From Methylobacterium sp. J-077 (GTDB lineage Bacteria; Pseudomonadota; Alphaproteobacteria; Rhizobiales; Beijerinckiaceae): 64,000 nt of DNA. Below, piece by piece: positions 62,257 through 64,000 of this stretch. The DNA lies in assembly GCF_022829365.1 (NCBI RefSeq), contig NZ_JAKSYJ010000037.1, forward strand, positions 1-64,000, in the 5' to 3' direction. How positions within the stretch are numbered: the first letter of the stretch is position 1; the number at the start of each line of letters is the position of its first letter. The position numbers and the translations under genes are program-made. The notes under the pieces are model-generated. The model saw nothing but the letters and a program-made list of their open reading frames with translations, was not told the origin of the DNA and searched no databases.

Positions 62257-63234
62257 TCAGGCGAACAGGGCGAGCCGCTGCTCCGGCGGCAGCGCGTCGA
62301 TCGCCGCGAAGCTCAGGATCGGCGCATCCGGCTCGGCGGCGGGTTCGGGGGCGGCGGCGATGATATCGGCCCAATCCTCGGCTTCCGCAGATCCGTCATG
62401 GTCGACCGCGTCATCGCTGAACACGGCCGCCTCGGCCTCCATCACCGCCTCGGTCTCCGCCCCGTCCGAGACCGGCAGGAACACGATGTCCTCGTGGAGC
62501 GGCGGGCTTCCGGGGCGGGCCACGAGCGCCGCAGCCGTGACGGCCGGAACCTCCATGGCGATGTAGCGGTCGATGTCGCTCTGGCAGAGGTCGGATAGCT
62601 GGACCTCCGGGCGGGTGCCGGCCGCCGGGTCGCGGGGCATCGGCGGCACCCGCTCGGCCTCGCTGCCCCAGATCGCGATCATCGCGGCGAGCCGGTCTTC
62701 GAGGTAGCGCAGGGTGTAGACGATCCGGGCGGTGCGCTGGGCGGTGAGGTCCTGGAACGAGCAGGCGGTGTAGATCGCCGTCGCGTGCCGATCCAGCGCG
62801 TCGCAGGTCGGCGCGTCGGCGCCCCGCTCGCGCAGGATCCAGGCCGCTTCTTGGATCGCCTCGGCCGAGCCGAGGATGTCGGAGGTCGCCTGCTCGGTCT
62901 CGCGCACGATGGCGTCCAGCGCCAGCGAGGCCTGGGTGAGGCGGGTCTGCTCGTTGTCCCGCGCGCTGATCGCGGCGATCTCGGCCTTGGTCTGGTTGAT
63001 CGCCGCGGCCATCTCGACGAGGTTGCCGTGCAGCTGCCCGAAGGTCTGGTGATCCCGCTCAGCGGTTACCGCGTGTTCCAGCCGGCTCATCGCGCCGAGC
63101 AGCATCTCGGTCTCCGCGGCACGGTTGCGGCGGGCATATTCGGCCAGGAACCAGCGCCCGCGTTCGCTGAGGCAGATCGTCGCCTCGATCGCTTCGTACT
63201 CGGCGAGCGCACCTGCAGGGGCTGAACCGGACAT
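62257..63234 (-). CDS. CheZ-like protein phosphatase
   Basis: The 325-residue protein has a long helical hairpin and the CheZ active-site motif CSFQDLTAQRTARI, in which Asp162 and Gln166 match the catalytic Asp143 and Gln147 of E. coli CheZ. The C-terminal 100 residues are acidic and end LPPEQRLALFA, which could bind CheY-P as the CheZ tail does. Alphaproteobacterial CheZ-like proteins dephosphorylate CheY-type regulators in chemotaxis, cell division or envelope signalling. The ATG at 63234 begins the conserved part (SGSAPAGALAEYEAIEA). No cheY is adjacent. Confidence 0.85.
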   Translation of the reverse strand: MSGSAPAGALAEYEAIEATICLSERGRWFLAEYARRNRAAETEMLLGAMSRLEHAVTAERDHQTFGQLHGNLVEMAAAINQTKAEIAAISARDNEQTRLTQASLALDAIVRETEQATSDILGSAEAIQEAAWILRERGADAPTCDALDRHATAIYTACSFQDLTAQRTARIVYTLRYLEDRLAAMIAIWGSEAERVPPMPRDPAAGTRPEVQLSDLCQSDIDRYIAMEVPAVTAAALVARPGSPPLHEDIVFLPVSDGAETEAVMEAEAAVFSDDAVDHDGSAEAEDWADIIAAAPEPAAEPDAPILSFAAIDALPPEQRLALFA

Positions 63235-63649
63235 GGGATCCCTCCGAACCCGAAAGGCCGGTGCGGCGACGGCCGGGAGGTCGTGCGCAACCAATGTGAC
63301 AGGGGCAGTTTAACGGGGGCCTAACGCTGAGGCGGTGATTTATTTTCAAATGGTTTTACGCACCGGGCGGCCGGTCATTCAATTCGCTCAACCTTCATGA
63401 ATTTGGCTTATAGGCGTGAGATCGTGCCAAATTCGGAGTTGGGGCGAAGGCGACCGATATTTTATCCAATAGAACTCCGTTGCGAGATCCCTGCCGAGCA
63501 GGTCGGCGAAGGGCGAGAGGCGGCTCTCGGCTGGGCACACCGGTGGCCGTACTCAAAAATCGATACGCGGCCGGCTGCGAGGTTGTCGCGTTGCGGCGAC
63601 GTGCCGGCGACGCGATATCCGTGTTGCGTGCCCGGGATGAACCGGCGCA
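63235..63649. other. Intergenic region upstream of the CheZ-like gene
   Basis: About 410 bases with mixed composition. The first part (about 63300-63420) is AT-rich and probably holds the promoter for the CheZ-like gene. A 93-residue plus-strand frame at 63397-63678 has no recognisable protein features and is not called. Confidence 0.5.
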
Positions 63650-64000
63650 TCAAAGCCTTGCGCTCCGGGCGTCGGTGAGCTCGTTCTCAAAACTCGACAC
63701 GGACCCGCATTTTTGAACCTTCGGATAGTAACGGAACGACCAGCGGGGATCGGTGCGCTCGCTTTCGCGTCCCCGTAACGCGTCCATGAACGTGTTGAAG
63801 CGTTCCCGCTCCGCGGTCATCAAGCGCAACGTCGTCGTGCGGATGTATTCGGGCGGCAGGGCGCGGGCCTTCATGGCGGCGACCCCGTCCTGAACGGCGC
63901 GCGGGTTGTCGTCGACGATCAAGGTCGTGTCAGGGTGGAAGAACGCATCCCGGCCGCCTTTGCTGCGGGTCGACACGACGGGCAATCCGGCCAGGAGGTA
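63650..64000 (-). CDS. Glycosyltransferase, C-terminal fragment (partial)
   Basis: An open frame on the minus strand enters from the right edge of the window and ends at 63650, giving the last 116 residues of a larger protein. The visible start, YLLAGLPVVSTRSKGGRDAF, followed by LIVDDNPRAV, is the donor-binding and C-terminal region of GT4-like (group 1) glycosyltransferases. The acceptor and product cannot be told, and the N-terminal domain is outside the window. Confidence 0.75.
   Translation of the reverse strand, partial: YLLAGLPVVSTRSKGGRDAFFHPDTTLIVDDNPRAVQDGVAAMKARALPPEYIRTTTLRLMTAERERFNTFMDALRGRESERTDPRWSFRYYPKVQKCGSVSSFENELTDARSARL

Noticed and set aside
63397..63678. Possible 93-residue plus-strand gene near the right end
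   Set aside because: No ribosome site, no hydrophobic or domain pattern, and it overlaps the end of the glycosyltransferase fragment on the other strand.

Overview
The window is a GC-rich, densely coded alphaproteobacterial chromosome segment. It most resembles Methylobacterium/Methylorubrum: the coding sequence is strongly GC-biased, and the gene set (MmcB, a Kdo hydroxylase, an ornithine-lipid acyltransferase, DUF1489, a CheZ-like protein, MotA/MotB) fits that group. The genus is an inference from gene content and composition; there is no rRNA or tRNA gene to anchor it.

Layout. 1-5.8 kb: end of an autotransporter, motA-motB, a Nudix/PhzF pair, an OsmC protein and pyridoxal kinase. 5.9-9.1 kb: a visibly AT-richer island with a tight four-gene operon encoding two ThsB-type TIR-like proteins, a larger TIR protein and a stand-alone SLOG-type nucleotide-binding protein, with its own promoter and a possible operator. 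9.4-17 kb: DedA protein, BtuF-like protein, MmcB, GNAT, and glyQ and glyS separated by a DUF4926/DUF6883 pair and an exported protein. 17-24.6 kb: a complete four-carbon acid sugar (threonate/erythronate) catabolic locus with a LacI regulator, a transporter and a perfect palindromic operator. 24.6-33.5 kb: vapBC, recQ, a membrane hydrolase-like protein, purL-bolA-DUF29-grxD and rlmN. 33.7-45.8 kb: envelope and stress genes (alpha-2-macroglobulin, Kdo hydroxylase, OlsB-like acyltransferase, Hsp20 with a ROSE-like leader, lysophospholipase, SixA, class I aldolase). 45.8-54.3 kb: MoxR, DUF2442/DUF4160, an uncharacterised membrane pair, a Kef-type antiporter, a CoxE-like VWA protein, ferredoxin and an Hpt protein. 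54.6-61.7 kb: one 2378-residue membrane-anchored repetitive helical protein. 61.8-64 kb: DUF1489, a CheZ-like phosphatase and a truncated glycosyltransferase.

The most interesting locus is the TIR/TIR/TIR/SLOG operon at 6194-9053. In type I Thoeris, a ThsB TIR protein makes a cyclic ADP-ribose-type signal that is read by a SLOG domain fused to a SIR2 NADase. Here SIR2 is absent, the SLOG module is a separate protein, and a second kind of TIR protein could be the effector. It is therefore a candidate split or variant Thoeris-like anti-phage system. Its function is inference; domain membership is by pattern recognition.

Several repeat families lie between genes: tandem-hairpin modules with 3-5-nt loops, 'CCTCATCCTGAGG'-type long inverted repeats, and a 'CCCTCTCCCGC...GGGAGAGGG' repeat. 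No tRNA, rRNA, CRISPR array, insertion sequence or integrase gene was seen.
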